A stretch of DNA of 64,000 nt from Paractinoplanes tereljensis (GTDB lineage Bacteria; Actinomycetota; Actinomycetes; Mycobacteriales; Micromonosporaceae): the NCBI RefSeq assembly GCF_016862435.1, contig NZ_BOMY01000064.1, positions 142,935 to 206,934 on the forward strand, written 5' to 3'. Each line of letters begins with the position of its first letter. The first letter of the stretch is position 1. The position numbers and the translations under genes are program-made. The notes below the pieces were generated by a model that was not told where the DNA came from, did not search any database, and was given only the letters and a program-made list of their open reading frames with translations. Below are positions 43,231-53,643 of the stretch, one piece after another.

Positions 43231-43806
43231 AGACCGGGCGGAGTGTTGCCCAGCCCTCGTCGCGGGCTCGGGCGGTGGCCAGCACGCCACCGACCGCCGC
43301 GGCGTTGGTGATCTCGCCGCGGAAGACCATGGCGACCGCCTCGTCGAGGTCGAACCAGGCCGTCTCGATGTCGGCCTCCTCGTCGGTGCGGTTGTGCCGG
43401 TCCGCATCGGGCACCGGGGTCAGCTCGCGGGCCAGGAAGATCCGGATCGACTCGTCGGTGAAGCCCGGCGAGGTGTGCAGGTCGATGAGCAGGTCCCAGC
43501 GGCCGGCCCGCAGGTCGGCCTCCTCGGCCAGCTCCCGGGCCGCGCCCACGACCAGGTCCTCGCCGGCCACGTCGCGCAGCCCGGCGGGCAGTTCCCACAG
43601 CCGCCCGCCGACCGCGTGCCGGTACTGGCAGATCAGCGCGACCCGCCCCACGTCGTCGATCGCGACCACGCCGACCGCGCCCTTGGCCTGCACCACGTCC
43701 CTGGTAGCGGTGTTACCGCTGGACATGGTGACCTGGTCGGTGAAGACCGTGAAGATCGGCCCGGCATAGCGCGAGGAACGGGAGACCGTCTCGTGCACGA
43801 AGCCCG

Positions 43807-43810
<4 letters not shown>
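43229..43810 (-). CDS. NUDIX hydrolase, ADP-ribose pyrophosphatase type
   Basis: 193 residues from ATG 43810, overlapping the pyrG stop by four bases (ATGA). VVQAKGAVGVVAIDDVGRVALICQYRHAVGGRLWELPAG precedes the Nudix box GLRDVAGEDLVVGAARELAEEADL. It belongs to the ADP-sugar group (NudF-like): LPAG, RELAEEA and the downstream SPGFTDE loop are characteristic. Its coupling to pyrG is conserved in many actinobacteria. Its stop codon is made by the last AACGTT repeat of the array. Confidence 0.93.
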
Positions 43811-45495
<1,685 letters not shown>

Positions 45496-45619
45496 CGCCC
45501 GCTCCCGTGGGTTGTCTGTAGATCCGACATGCAGACCGGGGCTCAGCACCCCCCTCCACGGGAGTCCACCGTAACACCTGAGAACGCGGACGCACGTTGG
45601 GGCTGGTCGCAGCCGCGTG

Positions 45620-47839
45620 TCAATGCGCGGCTAAGTGATCTTCGTCGGATTTGCGTAATGCCGGGCCGCCGGGGCCATCGGTCTCTCCCTCGGGCCGGGT
45701 GCGGTCGGCCGCGTGCAATAGGACCCGCAGCGCGGTCAGCACGGCGACCGGCACCGCGAACGCGGCGGCCGCCCCGGCCACGGTCAGCGCCGAGCCACCC
45801 AGGACGCCGGCGATCGCGGTGGCCACGGTGGTGCCGGCCCCGGCCGCGCGGATCGCCGGGTGCAGCCCGAACAGCCGGTTGAGGCCACCCCACGGCGAGA
45901 ACTGGCAGAAGGCCAGCATGACTATCCCGATCAGCGCCAGGATCGTCAGCGGGCTCTGCAGCAGGGTTTCCCCGTTGGCCGCGGCGGCCCGCTGCACGGC
46001 CGGGCCGCCGGTGCCGTCGGCCAGCTGGGTCAGGAACCGGCCGAGGCTGCCCTGTTCGAGTTCGGGCCGGCGCAGGTCCATCACCGCGAACCCGATGGTC
46101 ACGCCGAGCCCGGCGAAGGCCGCCCAGGCGAATCGGGGGAAGGTGAGCCAGCCGCCGGTGCTGATCGCGGCGGCCACGCACACCCCGGCAGTGACCGCGA
46201 TCGCGCCGACCGGGTCGGCCCCGAGGTAGGGGCTGCCGACCATGACCACGCCGACCCCGCCGAGCAGCACGAAGATCACCGGCCGCCAGGTCTTGGCCAC
46301 CAGCTGGGCGAGGCAGCCGGCCAGCACCAGCAGGCCGGCCACGAAGACGCCGAGCCCGACCCCGCCGACCCCCGCGTACCGCGCGCCGGTGGTGGCCGAA
46401 TAGCCGGCCACACCGTTGAGCTGCAACTGAGCGCCGGTGAGCAGGTCCATGCCGACCACCACGGCCCCGATCCCGGAGACCGCGGCCAGCGGCCACAGCG
46501 TGCGCCGGTAGCGCGGCGAGGCCCGGACCAGGGCCGTGCCGGCGATGATCAGCGCACCGGTGACCAGCCCGAACGCCCAGGCCGGGTGGCCGCCGCGCCA
46601 CCACGGCGAGGCGTCGGCGAGCAGCGCGGCCGGGATGGCCAGGGCGGTGGCGGTCAGCGCGAGCTCGACCACGGTCACCACCCGGCCCGACGGCAGGGCC
46701 GGGCCCCTGGGCCTGCTGTGCCGGCGGGCGCGGACCATCACCGGCACGATCAGCGCGTACAGCAGAAGATCGAGAATGGCGACCACGGCGAAGAAGATCG
46801 CGGCGACGCCGCGCTGCGCGCTGGCCCGCCGGTCGGCGTCATGGGTTCCCTGCACGGCGTCGGCGACGTTGTCGGGTTTGCCGGGTACGACGGTCGCCGC
46901 CCGCCCGGCGAACAGCTTCTCCGGGGACGACTTGCCGAGCGCGGTGAGCACGGTCGGGGCCAGGTCGATCAGCTGCAGGTAACCGTCGCGGCCGGTGCCG
47001 GTCGAGGTGAGCCAGCCGCCGTTCCAGCCCTCGCCCTCGGCGATCGCCACGTGCAGCCGGGAGCCCTGATCAGTGTCCGAGACGCCGGCCACCAGCAGCA
47101 GCGACCGGGCCGGACGGGCCGCGACGACCCGGGCCAGCACCGCGTCGGCGGCGACCACGGCGGCCTTGCGGGTCGCGCCAGAACCGCTGATCGTGCCGAG
47201 GTCGACGAAGCTCAGCACACAGTCGGAGAGCAGGGTGGTGGGGTCCTCGGGCAGCTGGGCCGCATAACTGTCGACCCGGCCGAACGGGCGGGCGGCCGCG
47301 ATGGCGGCACCGGGACCGACCGCGACGGTGCAGCGCACCGACTCAGCGAGCGAGCCGGGCACCGCGCCGTAAGGCAGCTTGTCCTGGTTGTCGCGGACGA
47401 TGTTGCGCTGGTTGGTGATGTTGGCGCCGATCGCGTCCGGCTGGGTGAGCTCGGGCGCGGGGGCCTGGCAGGCGCTGCCGGACGCCCGCGGGGAGGCCGC
47501 GTAGTTGCCGGCGCCGAGGGTGAGCCAGCCGTCCGACGGGCAGGTGGCGCGCTGCGCCGAGCGCACCGACAGCCAGCCGATCGAGCCCTTGCTGGCCTCC
47601 TGCCACAGGGCCGGGGTGGTCTGCGGGTCGAGGTCGTCCCAGCGCAGCCCGGCCGCGCCGGCCACGATCACGTAGTCGACGGTCTGCTGCGGCGCCCCGG
47701 CGGCCGGGCGGATGGCCAGCCCGGCCAGGCTGGCCGCGGCGGCCAGCAGGACCAGGACGTACGGGACCCAGCTCGCGGTGCGGCGACCGGCAGGGAGGTC
47801 GAACGGCCGGACCCGGCGCAGGCGGTCGAATACCCTCAC
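45620..47839 (-). CDS. Large envelope membrane protein with alkaline-phosphatase-like extracytoplasmic domain
   Basis: 739 residues. One N-terminal helix, then an extracytoplasmic domain of about 300 residues (VDYVIVAGAAGLRWDDLD, TCPSDGWLTLGAGNY, LQLIDLAPTVLTALG) that resembles the alkaline-phosphatase superfamily but with no obvious complete metal set. Residues about 340-710 carry ten or so transmembrane helices. The start overlaps the GT4 stop by four bases. It ends a four-gene coupled operon with a MraY-like transferase, a MurJ-type flippase and a glycosyltransferase, so it probably helps build or export an envelope glycan. Confidence 0.8.
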   Translation of the reverse strand: MRVFDRLRRVRPFDLPAGRRTASWVPYVLVLLAAAASLAGLAIRPAAGAPQQTVDYVIVAGAAGLRWDDLDPQTTPALWQEASKGSIGWLSVRSAQRATCPSDGWLTLGAGNYAASPRASGSACQAPAPELTQPDAIGANITNQRNIVRDNQDKLPYGAVPGSLAESVRCTVAVGPGAAIAAARPFGRVDSYAAQLPEDPTTLLSDCVLSFVDLGTISGSGATRKAAVVAADAVLARVVAARPARSLLLVAGVSDTDQGSRLHVAIAEGEGWNGGWLTSTGTGRDGYLQLIDLAPTVLTALGKSSPEKLFAGRAATVVPGKPDNVADAVQGTHDADRRASAQRGVAAIFFAVVAILDLLLYALIVPVMVRARRHSRPRGPALPSGRVVTVVELALTATALAIPAALLADASPWWRGGHPAWAFGLVTGALIIAGTALVRASPRYRRTLWPLAAVSGIGAVVVGMDLLTGAQLQLNGVAGYSATTGARYAGVGGVGLGVFVAGLLVLAGCLAQLVAKTWRPVIFVLLGGVGVVMVGSPYLGADPVGAIAVTAGVCVAAAISTGGWLTFPRFAWAAFAGLGVTIGFAVMDLRRPELEQGSLGRFLTQLADGTGGPAVQRAAAANGETLLQSPLTILALIGIVMLAFCQFSPWGGLNRLFGLHPAIRAAGAGTTVATAIAGVLGGSALTVAGAAAAFAVPVAVLTALRVLLHAADRTRPEGETDGPGGPALRKSDEDHLAAH

Positions 47840-48945
47840 CCGTGCGCCGTCACTTCGGCGTACTCGGCGCGCACGTTCGCCACGGTGTCCGCCTCGGTCG
47901 GCCAGGTCGCGGCCTGCAGCAGGCCGCGCTCGCGGTAGTCGGCGCGCATCGCGGGGTCGGCCAGCATCTCCCGGACGGCGGTGTCGAGCGCCTCCAGGTC
48001 GCCCGGCGGGATCAGCACGGCCGCGTCGTCGACCAGGCCGGGCACGCCACCCACGGCGGTCGCGATCAGCGGCACGCCCGCGGTCAGCGCCTCCTGGGTG
48101 AACAGTTGCCGGGCCTCCCAGTCGCTGGTGACCACGGCCAGGTCGGCCCCGGCCAGCAGGTCGGGCACGTCCTTACGATGCCCGAGCAGGTAGAACGGCG
48201 CGTGCCGTTCGGACGAGCGCTGGGCCAGCGACATGTAACTGGGCCCGGAGCCGGCCACCACGACCACCGGGGCCGGGTCGAGGTCGCGCCACCGGGCGGC
48301 CGCGTCGACAAGCAGGTCGTACCGCTTCTGCGGGTGCAGCCGGCCGACCGTGAGGATCAGCGGGGTGTCGGCCTTGAGCCGGAACTCGGCCCGCACCGCG
48401 GCCCGGCTGCGCTTGGCCGGCTTCAGGGTGGGCGCGGCGACCGCGCCGAGGCGCACGTTGCGGGCGCCGACCGCGCGGGCCCGGTCGACCAGGTCGTCGG
48501 AGGCGCCGAGGGTGAGCGTGGCGTTGCGGGCGACGATCCGCTCGACCAGCGCCGACGCCTGCCCGCGCAGGCCCTTGGCGAGGACCGCGTTGTGCCAGGT
48601 GACGATGAGCGGCACGCCCGGCCGGGCCAGGCCGGCGACGAACCCGGCGCGCAGCCCGTGCGCGTGCACCACGTCGATCGGCCGGCTGGCCAGGGCCGCC
48701 TTGAGCTGGCGGACCGCGCCGGCGTCCTGGGCACCCGGGTTGGCCGGGATCTCGACCGGCACGAAGGTGGCCCCGCCGGCGGTGAAGCCGAACAGCTCGT
48801 CGGTGGCCGCCGGCCCGCAGACCAGCACCTCGCAGCCGGCCGCGCGCAGGCCCCGGGCCAGGGACGCGACGTGCTGCCCGATCCCACCGGTGCTGGAGGC
48901 CAGCACCAGCGCCACCGAGCCGCGCCAGCCGTCGTCCTCGCTCAC
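47836..48945 (-). CDS. GT4-family glycosyltransferase
   Basis: 369 residues from GTG 48945 with GGAGGGGGAG upstream; start and end both overlap neighbours by four bases. GT-B fold with N-terminal donor-side SSTGGIGQHVASLARGL and C-terminal PLILTVGRLHPQKRYDLL, VVVAGSGPSYMSL and SDWEARQLFTQEALTAGVPLIATAVGGVPGLV, the usual nucleotide-sugar-binding loop. Cytoplasmic face. Likely adds a sugar to a lipid-linked intermediate that the adjacent flippase moves. Confidence 0.93.
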   Translation of the reverse strand: MSEDDGWRGSVALVLASSTGGIGQHVASLARGLRAAGCEVLVCGPAATDELFGFTAGGATFVPVEIPANPGAQDAGAVRQLKAALASRPIDVVHAHGLRAGFVAGLARPGVPLIVTWHNAVLAKGLRGQASALVERIVARNATLTLGASDDLVDRARAVGARNVRLGAVAAPTLKPAKRSRAAVRAEFRLKADTPLILTVGRLHPQKRYDLLVDAAARWRDLDPAPVVVVAGSGPSYMSLAQRSSERHAPFYLLGHRKDVPDLLAGADLAVVTSDWEARQLFTQEALTAGVPLIATAVGGVPGLVDDAAVLIPPGDLEALDTAVREMLADPAMRADYRERGLLQAATWPTEADTVANVRAEYAEVTAHG

Positions 48946-50546
48946 GAACTCCCCCTCCGTGCGCCTGCGCGCTTGAGCCTGCGGACCAGCGGCGCGAGGT
49001 CGCGCCCGGCGAGCGGGTAGGCCACCGCGCCGAAGACCAGGAGCACCGCGATGCCGCCGCACAGGCCTTGCACCAGAGCGAAATGTCCGGAAAATCCGAC
49101 CACCGCGCGCCCGGCGAGAGCGGCGACTCCGGCGGCTACGATACCGACGACGACGACGCGGCCCAGCCCCGCCAGGGCTTCCGGCCCCGCGTGCCGGCGA
49201 ACGGCGAGGACCAGCAGCACCCCGAGCACGGTCATGCCGACCGCACTGGCCAGCCCGAGCCCAACGACATCGGGCAGGCCACTCCCGCCGGCGGAGTCAT
49301 CGCCGCGGAGACCTCCGGAGACCGCCAGGAGCAGCGCCACCACCGCGGCGACCAGCCAGCCCACCGCCGTGGAGACGGCCGCGGCGACGGTGGCGCCGCG
49401 CGCGTAGAGGGCCCGGGACAGCAGCGCGAACAGCGCGTATCCGAACAGCCCCGGCGCGAAGGCAACGATGCCGTTCTGCGCCGGGACCGCGTCGATCAGC
49501 CGCGCGATCGGGCCGGCCAGGGCCACCAGGGCGGCCGCGCCGAGGCCGGCGAGCAGGGTCACGGTGCGCGCGGTCGCCGACAGCGACGACCGGTAGGTCT
49601 CCTCGTCGCCCCGGGCGGCGGCCGCCGACAGAGTCGGATAGACCGCCGTGGCCAGCGGCACCGCGAGCACCGCCCAGGGCAGCAGGAACACCGTCTGGGC
49701 GGCGTTGTAGGCGGTCAGCGCGCCACTCACGGCCAGCGCGATCACCACGATCGTCATGATCTGCTGGGAGCCGACGGTGACCGCGCCGGCCCAGCCGAGC
49801 CGCACCGCCTGCCGGCCCTCCTCGCCCGGGAAGCGCAGCGTGGGCCGCAGCCGCAGGTGCAGCTTCCGCAGCGGGACCAGCAGGCACAGGGCCAGGACGA
49901 CGACACCCAGGGAGGTGCCCACCGACAGGGTCAATTCACCGGTACGGGTGAGGCCGCCGAAGTCGCTCTTGGCACCGTCCACGACCGCGTAGGCGAGGTA
50001 GGCGCCCATCACGGTGACGCTGGACAGCAGCGGCGCGATCACCGGCCAGGCGAACCGGTGGTGGGCCTGCAGGACGCCGGTGAGCACGATCCCGATCCCG
50101 TACAGCGGCAGTTGCGGCGCGAAGACCCGCAGCATGCTCGCGGCGGTCTCCTGATGGTCGGCGGGCACCCCGGGCAGCAAGCCGGCGATCGGCCCGGCCA
50201 GCAGCGCGACCAGCACCGCGAGCGGCACCATCAGCACCAGGACCCAGGTGAGCAGCGCCGAGGTGACCCGGCCGACCCGCTCGGTGTCGCCGGCCACCAC
50301 GTGCCCGGCCAGCAGCGGCACCACCAGGCTGGCCAGCGCGCCGCCGGCGACCAGCTCGAAGACGATGTTCGGGATGGTGTTGGCGGCGTTGTAGATGTTG
50401 GCGAGGTCGTCGATGCCGACGGTGTGCAGGAAGACGAAGGTCCGGGCGAACCCGGCGATCCGGGCGACGACCGTCAGGACCGTGATCAGCGCCGCGGCGC
50501 CGGCCAGTTTCGTCGCGCCCTGCCGCCCGGGGAGGGAAGTCGTCAC
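48942..50546 (-). CDS. murJ: MurJ/MviN-type lipid flippase
   Basis: 534 residues from GTG 50546 (overlap GTGA with the upstream gene). About 14 transmembrane helices. Signature segments: VVARIAGFARTFVFLHTVG, YNAANTIPNIVFELVAGGALASLVVPLL, and the PQLPLYGIGIVLTGVLQAHHRFAWPVIAPLL region. It should flip an undecaprenyl-linked glycan across the membrane. Actinobacteria often have a second, dedicated MurJ paralogue; location beside a MraY-like enzyme and a glycosyltransferase rather than mraY-murG means the substrate may not be lipid II. Confidence 0.92.
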   Translation of the reverse strand: MTTSLPGRQGATKLAGAAALITVLTVVARIAGFARTFVFLHTVGIDDLANIYNAANTIPNIVFELVAGGALASLVVPLLAGHVVAGDTERVGRVTSALLTWVLVLMVPLAVLVALLAGPIAGLLPGVPADHQETAASMLRVFAPQLPLYGIGIVLTGVLQAHHRFAWPVIAPLLSSVTVMGAYLAYAVVDGAKSDFGGLTRTGELTLSVGTSLGVVVLALCLLVPLRKLHLRLRPTLRFPGEEGRQAVRLGWAGAVTVGSQQIMTIVVIALAVSGALTAYNAAQTVFLLPWAVLAVPLATAVYPTLSAAAARGDEETYRSSLSATARTVTLLAGLGAAALVALAGPIARLIDAVPAQNGIVAFAPGLFGYALFALLSRALYARGATVAAAVSTAVGWLVAAVVALLLAVSGGLRGDDSAGGSGLPDVVGLGLASAVGMTVLGVLLVLAVRRHAGPEALAGLGRVVVVGIVAAGVAALAGRAVVGFSGHFALVQGLCGGIAVLLVFGAVAYPLAGRDLAPLVRRLKRAGARRGSS

Positions 50547-51376
50547 GCCGACCGGCGGCCGAGCTCGTCGACCCGGCGCAGCCACGGAGTGTCGTTGATG
50601 ACCTTGGTGAAGCTGACCTTCTCGCTGGCAGCCGTCAGCGCGGCCAGCCCGGCGAGGGCGACGAACCGTCCGGCCGTACCCGTGCGGGCGGTCAAAGCCA
50701 CGCCCAGCAGCGCGCCGAGCGCGTTGGCGCCCGCGTCGCCCAGCATGATCTCCTCGCCGAGGTCGTCCGGCAGCAGCGCGGCCGAGGCACCCAAGGCGCC
50801 GGCCGCCACTCCCCCGCCCTTGCCGAGCGCGAGCGGCGCGCCGACCGCGACGCCGGCCTTGATCGCCCGGCCCGGCCGCAGGTCGAGCAGGTTGACGACG
50901 TTGGCCATCCCGGCGATCACCCCGGCGCCGAGCAGCACGTCGGTGCTGCGGCCGAACAAGCTCGTCCGGCGGCTGCCGATCAGGGCGGAGGCGGCCAGCC
51001 CGGCCGCGCCCACTCCGGCGATCTTGAGGAGGCCGCTGGTGACCTGGCCCTCGCGCAGCGCGCCGAGGTGCCCGGCGAAGCCCTTGAACGCCTTCTGCTC
51101 GGGCCGGCCGCCGACGATGTCGTCGTAGAGCCCGACCGCGCCGGAGACGACTCCCGCGGTCACCACGGCGGCCGACACCCGGGCCGACGAGGCGCCGAGG
51201 GCCGCACCGGCGGTGGCGCCGAGGGCGAGGGCGGGGCCGCCAGCCAGGCTGACCGTGCGGCCGTGGAAGTTCGTGCGGTCCAGCGCCGCCGACTTGGGGT
51301 CGCGGCGGATCCAGGCGAGCGCGCCGCGGGCGACGGATGCACCGACGCCGAACGACCGGAGGACTCCAGTGGCCAT
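50543..51376 (-). CDS. MraY/WecA-like polyprenyl-phosphate glycosyl-1-phosphate transferase family protein
   Basis: 277 residues, first gene of the coupled envelope operon. It keeps the order of family motifs: VGLYDDIVG (acidic pair), ANVVNLLDLRPGRA (NxxNxxD) and LGDAGANALGALLG (the Mg-binding GDxGxN). It has about eight hydrophobic segments and is shorter than typical MraY (about 360), lacking part of the N-terminus; a long AGALAWIRRDPKSA stretch replaces it. It should transfer a phospho-sugar from a UDP-sugar to a polyprenyl phosphate. Confidence 0.85.
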   Translation of the reverse strand: MATGVLRSFGVGASVARGALAWIRRDPKSAALDRTNFHGRTVSLAGGPALALGATAGAALGASSARVSAAVVTAGVVSGAVGLYDDIVGGRPEQKAFKGFAGHLGALREGQVTSGLLKIAGVGAAGLAASALIGSRRTSLFGRSTDVLLGAGVIAGMANVVNLLDLRPGRAIKAGVAVGAPLALGKGGGVAAGALGASAALLPDDLGEEIMLGDAGANALGALLGVALTARTGTAGRFVALAGLAALTAASEKVSFTKVINDTPWLRRVDELGRRSA

Positions 51377-51401
51377 GACTGGGAAGCTTAGTGACCCTGC
51401 G

Positions 51402-52337
51402 CTACGAGGCGGCCTTCGGTACCAGGGAGGAGGCGCCGGCGTTCAGGCCGTACTGGCCGACCTTGCCCTGCACCATCCGCTCGGTGGTGACCATCGCGGT
51501 CGCCACCTGGCCCTGCACGGTGCTCGCGTTGTCCACCGTGGAGATCTCCTTGACCAGCGTCGGGTCGCCCCGCACGGCCGAGATCACGTTGCCGTCGCCG
51601 ACCCCGAGACCGGCCACGACCAGCGGCTTGGCCTTGCTGAACTGGGTGGCCATGGTCAGCTCGTTGGCGTTCTTCTTGGTCGCGTCCTTGTCGGTGTACG
51701 GCTCGCCGGAGACGATCACGGCACCTTCGGCGCCGCCCAGAGCGCCCTTTTCGACCGAGATATAACTGCCCTTGGTGTACGCCGTGAGCAGGGCCGTCAC
51801 GTCGTTGACGCTTGGCTGCTGGGTGCCGGTGTGCTGCAGCAGTGCCGCGGCGAGCTGCGCGCTGACCGTCTCGACCCCGTCGCTGTTGAGCGGCGGGTTC
51901 TCCATCTGGATGCTCGGCTGCGACGACTGGCCGGCCAGGTCGAGCAGCTCGATGTTCATGCTCGGGTCGAAGAACTTGTCCTGCACGGTGACCTTGGCGG
52001 TAACCGTGGCCCCGGCCACGTTCAGCATCGAGATGACCGCGTCGGCGAACTCGCTCGTGCCGGGCAGCGCGATCACCGCGATCTTGCGGGTGGCGAGCTT
52101 GTCGGCCAGGTAGAACGGCGCGATCTCGGTGGCGAACTCCTGGCTCCGGTTGATCTCTTCGCGGTTCTGGTTGATCTGGTCGCGCTTGCTGCTGAGGTCC
52201 TTGTTCAGCGCGGTGATCTGGTTCTTCAGGTTGTCGGCCACCGGTCCGTTGAGCGCGGCGGTGCCCACGACCAGCCCGATAGCCAGGGCGAGGAAGACCG
52301 CGGTGAGCGACACCACGTGGTACCGGAAGTTGATCAC
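51402..52337 (-). CDS. copT: MctB/CopT-type protein (annotated copper transporter family)
   Basis: 311 residues. The N-terminal membrane anchor MINFRYHVVSLTAVFLALAIGLVVGT is the signature of this family, followed by a coiled coil (ITALNKDLSSKRDQINQNREEINRSQEF) and a long extracytoplasmic domain. GTG start at 52337. In Mycobacterium tuberculosis MctB limits copper in the cell; in other actinobacteria the gene is always beside steA and is linked to cell-division functions. The two genes are 18 bases apart here. Confidence 0.92.
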   Translation of the reverse strand: MINFRYHVVSLTAVFLALAIGLVVGTAALNGPVADNLKNQITALNKDLSSKRDQINQNREEINRSQEFATEIAPFYLADKLATRKIAVIALPGTSEFADAVISMLNVAGATVTAKVTVQDKFFDPSMNIELLDLAGQSSQPSIQMENPPLNSDGVETVSAQLAAALLQHTGTQQPSVNDVTALLTAYTKGSYISVEKGALGGAEGAVIVSGEPYTDKDATKKNANELTMATQFSKAKPLVVAGLGVGDGNVISAVRGDPTLVKEISTVDNASTVQGQVATAMVTTERMVQGKVGQYGLNAGASSLVPKAAS

Positions 52338-52355
52338 GACAAAGCCTCGAAGCTT

Positions 52356-53534
52356 CTAGAAGAGGTGGCCGAGCTGGAAAACCAGATTGTCCCACCACTC
52401 GGAAACCACGGTGAGGTACGCCTTGCCGACCGTGGACACGGCCACGGCCGAGGCCATCGCGGCGATCGCGGAGAGCACCAGGAGCAGCAGCGCCGACCCG
52501 GAGATGTTCTGCCGGTAGAGCCGGCTCACCCCCTTGGCGTCGACCAGCTTGCCGCCGACCTTGAGCCGGGTGAGGAACGTGGAGGCCATGCCACCGCGGC
52601 CCTTGTCGAGGAACTCGACCAGGTTGGCGTGCGTGCCGACGGCGACGATCAGGGTGGCGCCCTTCTCGTCGGCGAGCAGCATCGCCAGGTCTTCGCTGGT
52701 GGCGGCGGCCGGGAAGGTCAGCGCGGCCACGTCGAGCTGGTGCACCCGCTCGAGGCCGGGCGCGCGCCCGTCGGGGTAGGCGTGCACGACCACCTCGGCG
52801 CCGCAGCGCAGCACGTCGTCGGTGACCGAGTCCATGTCCCCGATGATCATGTCGGGGGTGTAGCCGTTCTCGACCAGCGCGTCGGCGCCGCCGTCGACGC
52901 CGATCAGCACCGGTTTGTACTCGTGGATGTACGGCCGCAGGACGTCCAGGTCGTCCTTGTAGTCGTAACCGCGCACCACGATCAGCACGTGCCGTCCGGC
53001 GATCTTGGTCTGCACGTCGGGCACGCCGACGCCGTCCAGCAGCAGATCGCGTTCCTGCTTGAGGTAGTCCATGGTGTTCGCCGCGAACGCCTCGAGCTGC
53101 ACCGACAGGCCCTCGCGGGCGTCGGCCATGGAGGCCGCCACGGTGTCGGAGTCCTGCCGGACCCCGGACGCGACCGGCTCGCCGGCCAGCAGCACGGTGT
53201 CGCCCTCGACGGTGACCAGGTCACCCTCGTGCAGCCGCTCGAAGACCTCCTCGCCGAGGTCGTCGACGAGCAGGACGCCGTTCTTGATCAGCACCTCGGG
53301 GCCGAGATTGGGATAACGGCCCGAGATCGACGGCTTGGCGTTGAGCACGACGGCCACCCCGGCCGCGACGAGCGCGTCGGCGGCGACCCGGTCGATGTCG
53401 ACGTGATCGATCACGGCGATGTCGCCCGGTCGCAGTCGGCCGGTGAGCCGCTTGGTGCGGCGGTCTAGTCGGGCGGTGCCGGTGATCGCCTCAGGATCGA
53501 GGCTGCGGGCACGCCGTAGGGTGGGAAGTCGCAT
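52356..53534 (-). CDS. steA: SteA cytokinetic-ring protein
   Basis: 392 residues from ATG 53534 with AGGA upstream (frame to 53606 not needed). N-terminal GTARLDRRTKRLTGRLRPGDIAVIDHVDIDRVAADAL, a thiamin-pyrophosphokinase-like core (VDGGADALVENGYTPDMIIGDMDSV) and a C-terminal transmembrane helix (ALLLLVLSAIAAMASAVAV). SteA with SteB recruits hydrolase activators at the septum in Corynebacterium. The adjacent copT-like gene occupies the steB position. Confidence 0.93.
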   Translation of the reverse strand: MRLPTLRRARSLDPEAITGTARLDRRTKRLTGRLRPGDIAVIDHVDIDRVAADALVAAGVAVVLNAKPSISGRYPNLGPEVLIKNGVLLVDDLGEEVFERLHEGDLVTVEGDTVLLAGEPVASGVRQDSDTVAASMADAREGLSVQLEAFAANTMDYLKQERDLLLDGVGVPDVQTKIAGRHVLIVVRGYDYKDDLDVLRPYIHEYKPVLIGVDGGADALVENGYTPDMIIGDMDSVTDDVLRCGAEVVVHAYPDGRAPGLERVHQLDVAALTFPAAATSEDLAMLLADEKGATLIVAVGTHANLVEFLDKGRGGMASTFLTRLKVGGKLVDAKGVSRLYRQNISGSALLLLVLSAIAAMASAVAVSTVGKAYLTVVSEWWDNLVFQLGHLF

Positions 53535-53643
53535 CCCGGCCATCCTGACATGCCGCGTCACCCGCCTCGCGAACGACATGCGCGATCTCACCCACAATTG
53601 GGGCAAACCGCCCCGCTAGTCCCCCCGCTGACATCAGTCCGAG

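Noticed and set aside
43068..43407. Pentapeptide-repeat protein across the AACGTT array
   Set aside because: Any 15-bp repeat gives a five-residue pattern; the frames run out of the real NUDIX genes in the wrong frame and have no start of their own.
45860..47938. 692-aa plus-strand ORF
   Set aside because: Antisense shadow of the large membrane protein gene.
49068..51128. 686-aa plus-strand ORF
   Set aside because: Antisense shadow of murJ and the MraY-like gene; repeats of Gln/Arg/Asp are typical of GC-rich complements.
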